Source of the DNA: an uncultured SAR86 cluster bacterium
Lineage (GTDB): Bacteria > Pseudomonadota > Gammaproteobacteria > Magnimaribacterales > D2472
Direction of reading: 5' to 3'
Assembly: GCA_902563835.1 (NCBI GenBank)
Contig: CACEZB010000010.1
Location: forward strand, 1 to 39,906
Length of the DNA stretch: 39,906 bases
Shown here piece after piece: positions 10,099-19,252 of this stretch (the first letter of the stretch is position 1; each line of letters begins with the position of its first letter). The notes beneath the pieces are model-generated. The model saw nothing but the letters and a program-made list of their open reading frames with translations. It did not search any database and had not been told where the DNA came from. The position numbers were made by a program, and so were the translations under genes.

Positions 10099-10522
10099 TT
10101 AATTTTTTAAAATTTATATCTTCTGAATAAGTAGGATTTGCAAAATTCGGATCAAATGCCTTTGCGTCTGAACCTGCTGATAGAAATTTTTCTTTAGCCA
10201 ATTTAACAACAACATCTGCCTGGAATTCATCATTAGAATTTTCATCGATAACAATCAATGGTTTGCCTAAGGCGACTGCTATGCCTTTCATGTAACTAGC
10301 AATAGTTCTAGTTGCGGTATAAGAATTTTGTGAGTTTCCAAATGCAAATAAATCAATATCTTTAAGTTCAAAATCTCTCTTAAAGCCGACATTAGATAAA
10401 AACATATCCCAATCAGGCCTGTCTTTTCTTGCATGAGTCAAAGAAAAAGAATTTATCTCTTCGTCTAACATAACGCTAACTGAGGTCTGGTCCCCAGAAC
10501 TTTGCATAGCTAAAATATTCAT
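10091..10522 (-). CDS. tsaB: TsaB-like tRNA threonylcarbamoyladenosine scaffold protein, miniaturised
   Basis: 143 aa against about 230 for E. coli TsaB. TsaB is the ASKHA-fold scaffold that dimerises with TsaD during t6A37 formation on tRNA. The N-terminal lobe is recognisable (MNILAMQSSGDQTSVSVML; then KDIDLFAFGNSQNSYTATRT at about 54-73, matching the GPGSFTGVR region, and GIAVALGKPLIVI). The following C-terminal subdomain is almost entirely absent, yet the last residues (ANPTYSEDINFKKL) still resemble the normal C-terminal tail. The frame is intact and sits in an overlapping operon between adk and uppP, so this looks like an internal deletion in a maintained gene rather than decay. TsaB is the best call; I am less sure than for its neighbours. 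Confidence 0.72.
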   Translation of the reverse strand: MNILAMQSSGDQTSVSVMLDEEINSFSLTHARKDRPDWDMFLSNVGFKRDFELKDIDLFAFGNSQNSYTATRTIASYMKGIAVALGKPLIVIDENSNDEFQADVVVKLAKEKFLSAGSDAKAFDPNFANPTYSEDINFKKLNE

Positions 10523-10525
10523 GAT

Positions 10526-11170
10526 TTATAAATTGTCTGAAATACTCTTAAAAACATTCTCTACTGAGTCAGACCCATCTACTTTAATAAATTTTAAAGT
10601 TCCACTATTTGCTAGATTCATATAAAAATCTGTCAGAGGTTTAGTTTGTTCCTGATAAACGTTTAAACGCTTTAATACTGTTTCAGGCTTATCATCTTCC
10701 CTTTGAATGAGTGGTTCGCCAGTATCATCATCTATTCCCTCATTCATTGGAGGATTGAACTCGATATGATAATTTTTACCAGATCCTGGATGCACCCTTC
10801 TGCCAGACATCCTATTAACAATGGTTTCATCTGCGACTTGAATTTCTATGACATGCGTAAAATCTATACCCATTGCTGCAAGTTGCTCAGCCTGTCCAAT
10901 AGTTCTTGGGACTCCATCAAACAAAGAACCATTTACACAATCAGGTTTCGTAAGCCTATCTTCTATCAATGATCCTATGATTTCATCAGATACTAAAGCT
11001 CCGCTATCAAGAATTTCTGATACTTTAATGCCTAACTCACTCCCAGATGCAACAGCTTCTCTAAGCATATCGCCGGTACTAATCTTTGGAATATCAAATA
11101 AATCGCATATCAAATCTGCTTGAGTTCCTTTTCCAGCTCCTGGGGGCCCTAATAAAATAATATTCTTCAT
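10526..11170 (-). CDS. adk: adenylate kinase
   Basis: 214 aa, exactly the usual long-lid bacterial length. It interconverts ATP+AMP and 2 ADP in the cytosol. Walker A is [10 protein letters not shown] (8-17); STGDMLREA (AMP binding), [15 protein letters not shown] (the Phe of the usual DGFPRT is Val) and the lid [19 protein letters not shown] are clear. The lid has no zinc cysteines, as in other proteobacteria. It overlaps acpS by 4 bases. Here adk sits downstream of the rnc-era-recO-acpS group. Confidence 0.97.
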   Translation of the reverse strand: MKNIILLGPPGAGKGTQADLICDLFDIPKISTGDMLREAVASGSELGIKVSEILDSGALVSDEIIGSLIEDRLTKPDCVNGSLFDGVPRTIGQAEQLAAMGIDFTHVIEIQVADETIVNRMSGRRVHPGSGKNYHIEFNPPMNEGIDDDTGEPLIQREDDKPETVLKRLNVYQEQTKPLTDFYMNLANSGTLKFIKVDGSDSVENVFKSISDNL

Positions 11171-11544
11171 TTTTCTAATATTGCAAAAGCAATAGCATAA
11201 TCCTTTTCGTCTGAAAGACTAACATGTGTTTTAGTAATTCCCAAGTTAGCTAAAATCTCTTTCAAATTTTCTACTGGATTAAAAATTGGTCTTCCCCTTT
11301 CATCTCGAAGTATTTCAATTTCTTTAAATTTAATATCTCCAGAAATTCCAGTACCGATTGCTTTAGAGATTGCCTCTTTCCCAGCAAATTGTTTAGAAAG
11401 ATATGTTGTTTGTTTTCCTTCTTCTAAATTACTAAATACCTTTATTTCATTTTTAGAAAGAATTTTATCAGCAAAAGCACTTAATGAATCCATACTCTTG
11501 ATTCTATTAATATCTACTATGTCAGTGCCTATTCCAAATATCAT
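11167..11544 (-). CDS. acpS: holo-[acyl-carrier-protein] synthase AcpS
   Basis: 125 aa. It transfers 4'-phosphopantetheine from CoA to apo-ACP. The N-terminal [12 protein letters not shown] supplies the Mg-binding Asp, and [15 protein letters not shown] supplies the second ligand Glu and the Lys/Ala helix; [15 protein letters not shown] forms the final strand. It overlaps both recO (4 bases) and adk (4 bases). pdxJ, which commonly separates recO and acpS in gammaproteobacteria, is absent here. Confidence 0.95.
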   Translation of the reverse strand: MIFGIGTDIVDINRIKSMDSLSAFADKILSKNEIKVFSNLEEGKQTTYLSKQFAGKEAISKAIGTGISGDIKFKEIEILRDERGRPIFNPVENLKEILANLGITKTHVSLSDEKDYAIAFAILEK

Positions 11545-12236
11545 TGTTTAATTGATTTAAAAATCTCCCTGCTTGCTAGATCCTTTCCATCCATACAATA
11601 ATTAATTGCTTTCGTAGTTATTTCTTTCAAATACTTCTTAGGTACCGCATCAAGATTTCTATTTTTAATATTAGAGATATCTTTTCCTGAGAAATCAGAA
11701 TTATTAGATCTGCGAAAACCTTTCTCTGATACAAATGAATAATTTGAATTTAGATCGATTGGTTCATTTCTATCAATGTCAATATCATAATCAAAACCAT
11801 ATCCAAGCATATCTAATAAGTCTAATTCAAAATGTCTTAGGGTTAGTTCAAGATCTTTTTTAGCCCTAACATCTGCTAAAAATTTTTCGTATAACAAGAA
11901 TAAGTCTTGTTGTGTTGCATCTTTTGGTAGTAGTTTTATTAATAGCTCATTGATATATAAAAGGCTATAACTAGTTTTTGTCATAGTATTTTCTTGTGAT
12001 GATAGGTCTCTGTCTATGCTGGTTAATGTTTTAAGCTCAGACCTGCCCGAGTAAGTTATTGATAATTTATGAAATGGAGTTAAATAACCAAAAAATTTTG
12101 ATTTGGGTTTTTTTGCTCCCTTAGCAATAAGGGACATTTTTCCATGGTTCTTTGTAAAAGCCTCAACAATTATACTGGTTTCGCCATATGATCTTTGGTG
12201 AAGAAGAAAACATTCATCTGAGTTAATTTGACTCAT
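11541..12236 (-). CDS. recO: DNA repair protein RecO
   Basis: 231 aa. RecO anneals DNA and helps load RecA with RecR in RecFOR recombination. The N-terminal OB-fold has ECFLLHQRSYGETSIIVEAF and GKMSLIAKGAKKPKS; the C-terminal helical part has LRHFELDLLDMLGYGFDYD, the usual family landmark. The start overlaps the end of era by 14 bases. No zinc-finger cysteines are seen, as is common for short gammaproteobacterial RecO. Sequence conservation is low in this family, but motifs and position agree. Confidence 0.92.
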   Translation of the reverse strand: MSQINSDECFLLHQRSYGETSIIVEAFTKNHGKMSLIAKGAKKPKSKFFGYLTPFHKLSITYSGRSELKTLTSIDRDLSSQENTMTKTSYSLLYINELLIKLLPKDATQQDLFLLYEKFLADVRAKKDLELTLRHFELDLLDMLGYGFDYDIDIDRNEPIDLNSNYSFVSEKGFRRSNNSDFSGKDISNIKNRNLDAVPKKYLKEITTKAINYCMDGKDLASREIFKSIKQ

Positions 12237-13131
12237 AATTATTACCTACTCCAAGACTTTGAATAAAATTTGAATCTGTATTCCAATTCTTTTTTACTTT
12301 AACCCACGTTTTTAAAAATACTTTCTTATTTAAGTATTCTTCTATGTCAATTCTAGACTGTTCTCCTATATTTTTTAAAATTTTTCCTCCCGCCCCTATA
12401 ACAATTTGTTTTTGGGATTGCCTATTAACAAAAATAGTCGCGTATACCTCAATAATATTGGTTTTATTATTTATATCATCAATTTTTACAAAGGTATCAT
12501 GAGGCAACTCATCACCAAGTCTTCTGATAATTTTCTCTCTAATTAGCTCAGAAATCATGAATTTATCTGCTGAAGTATTTATTTGGAAATTTTCATCATA
12601 CATATGCTGATTTTCAGGCAAATGACTTTTGATAGTCTCAACTAGATCCTCCATACCATCATTCGTTTTAGCAGAAACTAATAATATTTCGATAAATTGA
12701 TATTGCGATGAGAGCTTTTCTATTAAAGGCAATAGCTTATTTTTATCCTCTATTTGATCTATCTTATTTATGACACAAATAGTCTTTTGCTCACTTTCTT
12801 TTAATTTTTCAATTATTAATTGATCTTCTTTATCTAGAGATAATCTTTGGAGCACAAAAAGAACAATATCTGAATCTTCAATAATGCTTTGAGCTGATTT
12901 ATTTAAAATCTTATTCATTGTTTTTTTTGACTTAACATGCATACCAGGAGTATCAATAAAAATCATTTGTTTATTGCCAACCGTTTTGATTCCAAGAATA
13001 TTATTTCTTGTGGTCTGAGATTTTCTAGAGGTTATTGATACTTTTTTTTCAAGTATTGAATTAATTATTGTTGATTTACCTACATTGGGTTTGCCAACTA
13101 TAGAGATATATCCACAATATTCTTTACGCAT
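12223..13131 (-). CDS. era: GTPase Era
   Basis: 302 aa GTPase that binds the 3' end of 16S rRNA and aids 30S assembly. G1 is GKPNVGKST (13-21), G3 DTPGMH, G4 NKID and G5 SAKTNDG. The C-terminal KH domain carries QKQIVIGAGGKILKNIGEQS. It overlaps rnc by 8 bases and recO by 14, the classic rnc-era-recO order. All expected nucleotide-binding motifs are intact. Confidence 0.97.
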   Translation of the reverse strand: MRKEYCGYISIVGKPNVGKSTIINSILEKKVSITSRKSQTTRNNILGIKTVGNKQMIFIDTPGMHVKSKKTMNKILNKSAQSIIEDSDIVLFVLQRLSLDKEDQLIIEKLKESEQKTICVINKIDQIEDKNKLLPLIEKLSSQYQFIEILLVSAKTNDGMEDLVETIKSHLPENQHMYDENFQINTSADKFMISELIREKIIRRLGDELPHDTFVKIDDINNKTNIIEVYATIFVNRQSQKQIVIGAGGKILKNIGEQSRIDIEEYLNKKVFLKTWVKVKKNWNTDSNFIQSLGVGNNYESN

Positions 13132-13783
13132 TGTTTAATTTCAAATTATCTAAAGCTACTTTTGCAACAGCAATTTCAGCCTGTCTTTTAGAATTTCCGT
13201 ATCCTTCATAAGATTTATTACCTAACTTTATAGAGCTCTCAAAACCATTTGCTGTTTCTTTGGTTACATATTTAGGTAGTTCAGATTTTTTAGATTGTAA
13301 TAATTCTTGTAATTCAGTCTTTGAGTCTCTAAATTCTTGGTTTGGTTCTATTGCTGATAACTCTTTTTCAAATAAATGTAGGATTAAATCATGCGCACCA
13401 CTCCAGGAGCTATCAAGGAAAACTGCCCCAATGATCGATTCAATTGAACCCTCTAGTATTGAATGTTTTCTATTTTCAGATAGATTTGCTGTACCTTTAG
13501 ACAATCTTATAAAATCAATTAACCCTATTTCATTTGCTTTATTTGTAAGAGTTTCCCCTTTGACAAGATGTGATCGCATTCTGGTAAGTAATCCTTCTTT
13601 TTCATGAGGAAATTTTTCAAAAAGATGCTGTGAGATAACTGAATTAAGAATCGTATCTCCTAAAAATTCTAATCTCTCATTATTTGAAGAGTTGTTTGAG
13701 CTTTTATGCACTAAAGCAAGCTCAAGTAACTCTTTATTGTTAAATTCATATTGAAGTTTTTTTTCAAGGCCTGTTAACGACAT
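13124..13783 (-). CDS. rnc: ribonuclease III with one substituted active-site carboxylate
   Basis: 219 aa double-strand-specific endonuclease for rRNA and mRNA processing. The N-terminal RNase III domain has the signature NERLEFLGDTIL (Glu39 and Asp43), EGLLTRMRSHLV (Glu63) and ILEGSIESIIGAVFLDS (109-125). In that last motif the Asp equivalent to E. coli Asp114 is Gly112, though Glu115 (E. coli Glu117) is kept and Glu111 is adjacent. A C-terminal double-stranded-RNA-binding domain (about 150-217) ends YEGYGNSKRQAEIAVAKVAL. It overlaps lepB by one base and era by 8. Identity is secure; the consequence for metal binding is inference. Confidence 0.95.
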   Translation of the reverse strand: MSLTGLEKKLQYEFNNKELLELALVHKSSNNSSNNERLEFLGDTILNSVISQHLFEKFPHEKEGLLTRMRSHLVKGETLTNKANEIGLIDFIRLSKGTANLSENRKHSILEGSIESIIGAVFLDSSWSGAHDLILHLFEKELSAIEPNQEFRDSKTELQELLQSKKSELPKYVTKETANGFESSIKLGNKSYEGYGNSKRQAEIAVAKVALDNLKLNNA

Positions 13784-14703
13784 TAATTAACCTTTCCAGC
13801 CTTTTTAAATGTTGGTAAGCAAGTCCAACATTCCCATGTCATCCATAAATAATCTGCCCTTCCAAAAAAGTTTTCTCTCGGAACATATGCAAAATTCCAT
13901 TTAGTACTATCATTAGAATTATCTCGATTATCTCCCATGACAAAATAATGACCTTCTGGAACAACCCACTCTTGGGGGGCTTGCTTATTTATCCCTCTGA
14001 TATTTCGGACAATATAATTAGCGGAACCATGGTTTTCAGAATATAAATCAGCTGTAAATTTCCTTTTTTGAATTACTATTTCTTCTGATTTAACTGGCAT
14101 TCTCTGTAAAACTTTGCCATTCACATATAACTGTTTGTTTATTAATCTAATTGTATCGCCTGGTTTACCGATTAAACGTTTAATAAATGGTACTGGGTTA
14201 TGCGGAGGAATCAGCACAACTGCATCACCATATTGAGGCTCAGTTCTTAAAAAATTAGGAATACCTATTCTATTTACCTTGATTCCATAAGCATACTTAT
14301 TTACTAATAAAAAATCGCCTTTTTTTAATTGGGGCTCCATTGATCCAGACGGAATCTGATAAGGCTCATAAATAAATGTCCTAAGGATAAAAATTAATAG
14401 TACTGGTATGAAATAACCTCTGGCAGTTAATGTAATCTCAGTATTTTTAAGATAGTACCCAATTAACATAACTATGAACGCAACCACAGAACCAGCAAGT
14501 AAAACAATGCCTAGGTCACCAGAGTTGTAAAATATACTTAATAATAATGCTAATCCAGATATTAAACTGATCGTTGAAATATACTTAACAACTAATGGTT
14601 CAACCTCTTCATCATTAATATTAAACCTGATCCAACTTATTAAACATATAGACATTCCAGTTAAACCAAGAATAAATAATGGGTCAGTAATCATATTAAT
14701 CAT
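13783..14703 (-). CDS. lepB: signal peptidase I LepB
   Basis: 306 aa inner-membrane serine protease that removes signal peptides from exported proteins. The Ser/Lys dyad is visible: Ser121 in [11 protein letters not shown] and Lys175 in [21 protein letters not shown] is the conserved box near the C-terminus. Ahead of the catalytic domain there appear to be four hydrophobic stretches (about 7-24, 43-59, 63-83 and 97-112) where E. coli LepB has two membrane helices. It lies directly downstream of lepA (8-base overlap) and upstream of rnc. Confidence 0.96.
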   Translation of the reverse strand: MINMITDPLFILGLTGMSICLISWIRFNINDEEVEPLVVKYISTISLISGLALLLSIFYNSGDLGIVLLAGSVVAFIVMLIGYYLKNTEITLTARGYFIPVLLIFILRTFIYEPYQIPSGSMEPQLKKGDFLLVNKYAYGIKVNRIGIPNFLRTEPQYGDAVVLIPPHNPVPFIKRLIGKPGDTIRLINKQLYVNGKVLQRMPVKSEEIVIQKRKFTADLYSENHGSANYIVRNIRGINKQAPQEWVVPEGHYFVMGDNRDNSNDSTKWNFAYVPRENFFGRADYLWMTWECWTCLPTFKKAGKVN

Positions 14704-16483
14704 CAGAGCTAAAATAATTTAAAAATGCATCCTGAGGAATAGAAACCTTACCAATTTGTTTCATTTTCTTCTTTCCTTGCTTTTGTTTTTCAAGTAATTT
14801 CATTTTTCTTGTTACATCACCGCCATAAAGTTTAGCTGTTACATTCTTTCTATAAGCTTTAACGGTTTCTCTTGAGATAATTTTAGCACCAAGAGCAACT
14901 TGAATTGGAACATCAAACATTTGCCTAGGAATTAATTTCTGTAGATTTTTAGCTATTTCTCTAGCCTTGGATGTAGAAAAGGATTTATGAACAATCATTG
15001 ATAACGCATCAATCTTCTGATTATTTATTAAAACATCAATTTTGGTTAAATCTGACTTTTGAAATCCAATCAGAGAATATTCTATAGATGCAAACCCTTT
15101 TGTTGATGACTTTATTTGGTCAAAAAAATCAATAATGACTGAAGAAAGCGGCATTTCAAAAATAATTGATACTTGATTGCCAAAATACTTCATATCTTTT
15201 TGAACACCTCTTTTTGCAGTGCAAATAGTTATTATGTTACCAACATATTCATTCGGTGTAATGACTGTGGTATTAACTATAGGTTCTCTTATTTCATCAA
15301 TCTCATTCGGCACAGGTAATTGTGAAGGATTATCACACTTGATGACCTCACCATTAGTTTTAAGCACTTCATATTCAACCGAAGGTGCGGTTGATATTAA
15401 ATCTAAGTCATATTCTCTTTCTAATCTTTCGCGAACTACTTCCATATGGAGCGTTCCTAAAAAACCACACCTAAAACCAAAACCTAATGCATCAGAAACC
15501 TCAGGTTCATATATCAATGAAGAATCATTAAGAACTAATTTTGATAGCGCATCTCTAAATTTTTCATAATCATCTGAGTTTAGAGTAAAAATAGAAGCGA
15601 ATACTTTGGGGTTAACTTTCTTAAAACCTGGTAAAGGCTTAGTTTTTGCATCTTTTGATTCGATTACGGTATCTCCAACTGGAGCTCCTGCAATGTCTTT
15701 TATACCAGCTACTAAGTACCCTACCTCTCCAGCAGAAAGTCTATCTTTAGAAACTTTTTTTGGAGTAAAGATACCAACATCATCAACTAAATGTGTCTGT
15801 CCAGTAGAGTGAATTTTAAACTTTTGTCCAATTTTTATAGAACCATTTTTTATCCTTATTAAAGATACCACTCCTAAATAGGAATCGAACCATGAATCTA
15901 TTATCAATGCCTGAAGATCAGAATCAGGGTCTCCTTTTGGATAAGGTATTTTTGATACCAAGGTATCTAATAGAGTTTCAATGCCATCCCCAGTTTTAGC
16001 GCTTACCAATGGAGCAGCAGATGCATTAATACCAACCATTTCTTCTATTTCTGATTTAACCCTGTCTGGTTCGGCTTGAGGTAAATCAATTTTATTAATA
16101 ACTGGGACGACTTCTAAGCCCTCCTCAACTGCTGTATAACAATTTGCTAGTGTTTGTGCCTCTACCCCTTGAGATCCATCGACAACAAGCAGTGCGCCCT
16201 CACAGGCAGACAAAGATCTAGAGACCTCATATGAGAAATCAACATGTCCAGGCGTATCAATAAAATTTAACAAATACTCATTGTCATCTTTGGTATATTT
16301 AAGCGATACAGCCTGTGCCTTTATAGTTATACCTCTTTCTCTTTCTATATCCATAGAATCAAGAATTTGCTCAGCCATTTCTCTTGATGAAAGGCCTCCA
16401 CAAAACTCTATTAATCTATCAGATAAAGTAGATTTACCATGATCGATATGCGCTATAACTGAAAAATTCCTAATGTTCTTCAT
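14696..16483 (-). CDS. lepA: elongation factor 4 (LepA)
   Basis: 595 aa translational GTPase acting on ribosomes, with a role in initiation and elongation under stress. G1 is AHIDHGKST (11-19), switch [14 protein letters not shown]3 DTPGHVDF, G4 NKIDLP and G5 SAKTGDG. The C-terminal LepA-specific domain includes [20 protein letters not shown] and [17 protein letters not shown], ending in a Lys-rich tail ([10 protein letters not shown]). Length is standard (about 595-600). It overlaps lepB by 8 bases and starts 54 bases after the upstream protease gene ends. Confidence 0.97.
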   Translation of the reverse strand: MKNIRNFSVIAHIDHGKSTLSDRLIEFCGGLSSREMAEQILDSMDIERERGITIKAQAVSLKYTKDDNEYLLNFIDTPGHVDFSYEVSRSLSACEGALLVVDGSQGVEAQTLANCYTAVEEGLEVVPVINKIDLPQAEPDRVKSEIEEMVGINASAAPLVSAKTGDGIETLLDTLVSKIPYPKGDPDSDLQALIIDSWFDSYLGVVSLIRIKNGSIKIGQKFKIHSTGQTHLVDDVGIFTPKKVSKDRLSAGEVGYLVAGIKDIAGAPVGDTVIESKDAKTKPLPGFKKVNPKVFASIFTLNSDDYEKFRDALSKLVLNDSSLIYEPEVSDALGFGFRCGFLGTLHMEVVRERLEREYDLDLISTAPSVEYEVLKTNGEVIKCDNPSQLPVPNEIDEIREPIVNTTVITPNEYVGNIITICTAKRGVQKDMKYFGNQVSIIFEMPLSSVIIDFFDQIKSSTKGFASIEYSLIGFQKSDLTKIDVLINNQKIDALSMIVHKSFSTSKAREIAKNLQKLIPRQMFDVPIQVALGAKIISRETVKAYRKNVTAKLYGGDVTRKMKLLEKQKQGKKKMKQIGKVSIPQDAFLNYFSSDD

Positions 16484-16537
16484 AATTTGCTGCTATTTTA
16501 CAAGCAAAGTAAGAAAATAAGTAAATTCTATTGAATG

Positions 16538-17941
16538 TTAATTAAGTGTTATGGAACGAATTAATCTATTGCCACTTCTTATTAAATGAATAGCTATTTT
16601 GTTTCCTGAAGAGAAATTATCTAATGTTTCTTCAAAAGAGTTCACATCAACAACCTCATACTTTTTCCCCTTATATTGAATCATAGTGATCACATCGCCT
16701 CTATTAACTTTCCCAGAAGCAGGAGAATTAGGATTTACTCTAGAAACAATCACTCCATCAGGCATGTTGGCCATGGATGGGTTATCTCTATCAATATCAG
16801 CTACCTTTAAACCAATGGGATCTGAAGATGATTGAGTTTTAGCTGGAATAAATGATTCTTTGTTAACAGGCAACTCTCCTAATTTGAATTCAAGTGTAAT
16901 TTCTTCTCCATCTCTGATAATTTTTGCAAATGCCTTTGTTTCAGGTTTTATTTGACCAACAACATGCGGTAGGTCTGAACTAAACTTAATTTCTTTTTTA
17001 TCAAATTCAATAATAACGTCGCCGGGTATAAGACCAGCTATATCAGCAGACTCACCCTCTTCAACATCATTAATTAAAGCGCCATATGGTTTCTTCATGC
17101 CTAACGCATCAGCAAGATCACTATCTACTTCACTCATTCTGACTCCAAGATAACCTCTTGCCACTTCACCATTAGTGATTATTTGTTCAGCAACATCAAC
17201 AGCAACATTTATTGGTATTGCAAATGCTAGACCTTGGTATCCACCACTTCTTGAATAAATTTGTGAATTAATGCCTACCACCTCTCCATCTAGATTAAAT
17301 AAAGGTCCTCCAGAGTTACCTGGATTTATGGCAACATCTGTCTGTAAGAAAGGTACATAATTGCCAATATTATTATTTTGAATACTTCTTCCTTTAGCAC
17401 TGACGATTCCTGCGGTTACAGAAAAATCGAAGCTAAATGGTGATCCTATTGCTATAACCCAATCCCCAACCTTAAGATCATCACTGTTACCTACATCAAC
17501 TGTAGGCAAATTCTTACCTTTAACCTCAAGCACTGCCAAATCTGATAAAGGGTCAACCCCTATTACCTCTGCAGAAAACTCTCTTCTATCAGAAAGTGAA
17601 ACAGTAACATCTGTTGAGTCTTCGACAACATGAAAATTTGTCATAATATAATTATCTTTTAGGATGAATCCTGATCCATATGAAGTCGCCTCTCTTTTTT
17701 GCTGAGGCATTTCTCTAAATTCTCTTGGAATGCCAAATCTTTCTAACATTTCATCAGGTATGCCGCCATATCCATAAGAAGACCTTTGAGAAACTTCTTT
17801 CTTTGCTGTGATATTTACTACTGCTGGTGCAGATTCATCAACTAATTCAGATATATTGTCTGGTAATGCTGCTATTAAAAAATTAGACGATAGAATTAGT
17901 AAAAATAATAAAAAATAGTTTTTAAAAAAAATCTTATTCAT
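16538..17941 (-). CDS. mucD: periplasmic Do-type serine protease (DegP/MucD-like)
   Basis: 467 aa. An N-terminal signal peptide (about 1-25) is followed by a trypsin-like domain with the triad His104 (TNFHVV), Asp134 (DPLSDLAVLEV) and Ser210 (INPGNSGGPLF), then two PDZ domains (starting about 265 and 370). It degrades or refolds misfolded envelope proteins. It lies 6 bases downstream of the anti-sigma gene in an rpoE-rseA-like cluster, the place MucD occupies in Pseudomonas, so the name mucD follows context. The residues 50-85, Gly/Tyr/Arg-rich, fit the usual flexible LA loop. Confidence 0.92.
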   Translation of the reverse strand: MNKIFFKNYFLLFLLILSSNFLIAALPDNISELVDESAPAVVNITAKKEVSQRSSYGYGGIPDEMLERFGIPREFREMPQQKREATSYGSGFILKDNYIMTNFHVVEDSTDVTVSLSDRREFSAEVIGVDPLSDLAVLEVKGKNLPTVDVGNSDDLKVGDWVIAIGSPFSFDFSVTAGIVSAKGRSIQNNNIGNYVPFLQTDVAINPGNSGGPLFNLDGEVVGINSQIYSRSGGYQGLAFAIPINVAVDVAEQIITNGEVARGYLGVRMSEVDSDLADALGMKKPYGALINDVEEGESADIAGLIPGDVIIEFDKKEIKFSSDLPHVVGQIKPETKAFAKIIRDGEEITLEFKLGELPVNKESFIPAKTQSSSDPIGLKVADIDRDNPSMANMPDGVIVSRVNPNSPASGKVNRGDVITMIQYKGKKYEVVDVNSFEETLDNFSSGNKIAIHLIRSGNRLIRSITLN

Positions 17942-17947
17942 AATAAT

Positions 17948-18634
17948 TTACTTAGTTAACGATTCTGCAATATTTCTAGCAGATGAGGCTGAGATATTAC
18001 CATATAGAGTAACCACTCTACCATCAGACAAAGGTACAACATAAATCATTTTCTTTCCATGCTTCCAATATCTAATTTTTTTAAGGCCTAAATTCTTTTT
18101 TTCAACACGTAATTGAAAGTTTTCATTACCATTAGAGTATTTATATCCACCAGCCACATTATGCCTAAATCCAACATTTCTAAGATCTATAGCTTCTTGT
18201 GTATTCATATAATTTGGATCGTTGATAACATTTAGTATATGGTCTATTAAATACTCTTCAGATCTTTCTGCTATATCTTTTGCTTCTTTGCTATTAATTG
18301 CTGAGGCTATTTTATTTGTTGAGTCTTCGCTGATATTCATTCTAGAAATATCAACATTATTAATGATAAAGAGAGTCAATAGTATAGAAGCTGCGGCTGT
18401 TAACCCATTGCTAAACCATAGGTTTGAAAGAATAGACTTGTTTTCTCGATTGCCTGAATCTATTGAAACTATATTGTTTTCATCTTGATGAACTGCAAGT
18501 CCAGCTAAGCCATATAAAGACAATTGCTCTTGTAAATTAGGGTCTTTATCAATAATTTTTAATAAATCATCAATTTCATTATGATCTAATTCACCATCAT
18601 ATAAGGCTGATATCTTTTCTTTAATATCATTCAT
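17948..18634 (-). CDS. rseA: anti-sigma-E factor, RseA-type N-terminus with RseB-like C-terminus
   Basis: 228 aa. Residues 1-55 resemble the RseA sigma-binding domain (EKISALYDGELDHNEIDDLL, then YGLAGLAVHQDEN). One membrane helix lies at about 78-93, giving a cytoplasmic N-terminus and a periplasmic C-terminus. The last 80 residues look unlike RseA: LRNVGFRHNV, then YWKHGKKMIYVVPLSDGRVV (189-208) and TLYGNISASSARNIAESL resemble the end of RseB/MucB, where a G-rich strand is followed by an AKRIAE helix. A separate rseB is missing from the cluster. The gene overlaps rpoE by 8 bases. Anti-sigma role is secure from context; the hybrid reading is by eye. Confidence 0.8.
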   Translation of the reverse strand: MNDIKEKISALYDGELDHNEIDDLLKIIDKDPNLQEQLSLYGLAGLAVHQDENNIVSIDSGNRENKSILSNLWFSNGLTAAASILLTLFIINNVDISRMNISEDSTNKIASAINSKEAKDIAERSEEYLIDHILNVINDPNYMNTQEAIDLRNVGFRHNVAGGYKYSNGNENFQLRVEKKNLGLKKIRYWKHGKKMIYVVPLSDGRVVTLYGNISASSARNIAESLTK

Positions 18635-19202
18635 TACTGATTAACTCCTTCTTCATAAAGTCTACTATTGATTCTCTAGCTCTAAATATCCTTGATCTAA
18701 CTGTCCCTATTGGAGTTTCAGTAATTATACTTATCTCCTCATAACTTTTTCCCTCAGACTCTCTTAGTGTGAATGCAGTTTTTAATGCCTCAGGCATAGT
18801 GTTAATAAAATCCTTAATATCATCTAAAGATTGGCTATGAATCAACATAGATTCTATATTTTCATTTGAACTTATATCAATCTCAAGTTGGTCAATAGAG
18901 CTATTTACTCTCTGTTTCTTATAACCCGAGCTTGCAACATAATTTTTTGCTAAATTTATTGCAATTCTATATACCCATGTAAAAAAAGCGCTGTCGCCTC
19001 TAAATGATTGGATTTGTTGCCAAACTTTCACAAAGGTTTGTTGTGCAAGATCTTCAGAATCTTCTTTTGATTTAGTAAAAGAAAATAATGAAGCATAAAC
19101 CCTTGGATAATATTTATTCATTAAAAAATTAAACGCTCCTTCGTTACCTTCTTTTGCCTTTTCTACTAACAAGGAATCACTATCATTTGAATTTTTTTTC
19201 AT
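18627..19202 (-). CDS. rpoE: RNA polymerase sigma factor RpoE (AlgU-type)
   Basis: 191 aa extracytoplasmic-function sigma factor, directing envelope-stress genes. Region 2 includes EDSEDLAQQTFVKVWQQI and SFRGDSAFFTWVYRIAINLA, very close to E. coli RpoE; region 4 includes LRESEGKSYEEISIITETP followed by IGTVRSRIFRARE, the helix-turn-helix that reads the -35. The order rpoE, anti-sigma factor, Do-protease supports the assignment. A sigma-E-type promoter lies immediately upstream, indicating autoregulation. Confidence 0.95.
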   Translation of the reverse strand: MKKNSNDSDSLLVEKAKEGNEGAFNFLMNKYYPRVYASLFSFTKSKEDSEDLAQQTFVKVWQQIQSFRGDSAFFTWVYRIAINLAKNYVASSGYKKQRVNSSIDQLEIDISSNENIESMLIHSQSLDDIKDFINTMPEALKTAFTLRESEGKSYEEISIITETPIGTVRSRIFRARESIVDFMKKELISNE

Positions 19203-19221
19203 ATAATTATGTTTCCTATCT

Positions 19222-19252
19222 TTTCTGACAACAAATTACTTTAAAAGTTTCC
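19222..19252 (-). promoter_or_regulatory. sigma-E-type promoter of rpoE
   Basis: On the minus strand GGAAACTT (19252-19245) is followed by a 16-base spacer and TCAGA (19228-19224). The sigma-E/AlgU consensus is GGAACTT, 16 bases, TCTGA or similar, so this has one mismatch in each element at the right spacing. Transcription would start about 14 bases before the rpoE ATG. The -35 overlaps the last codons of sdhE. Confidence 0.55.
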
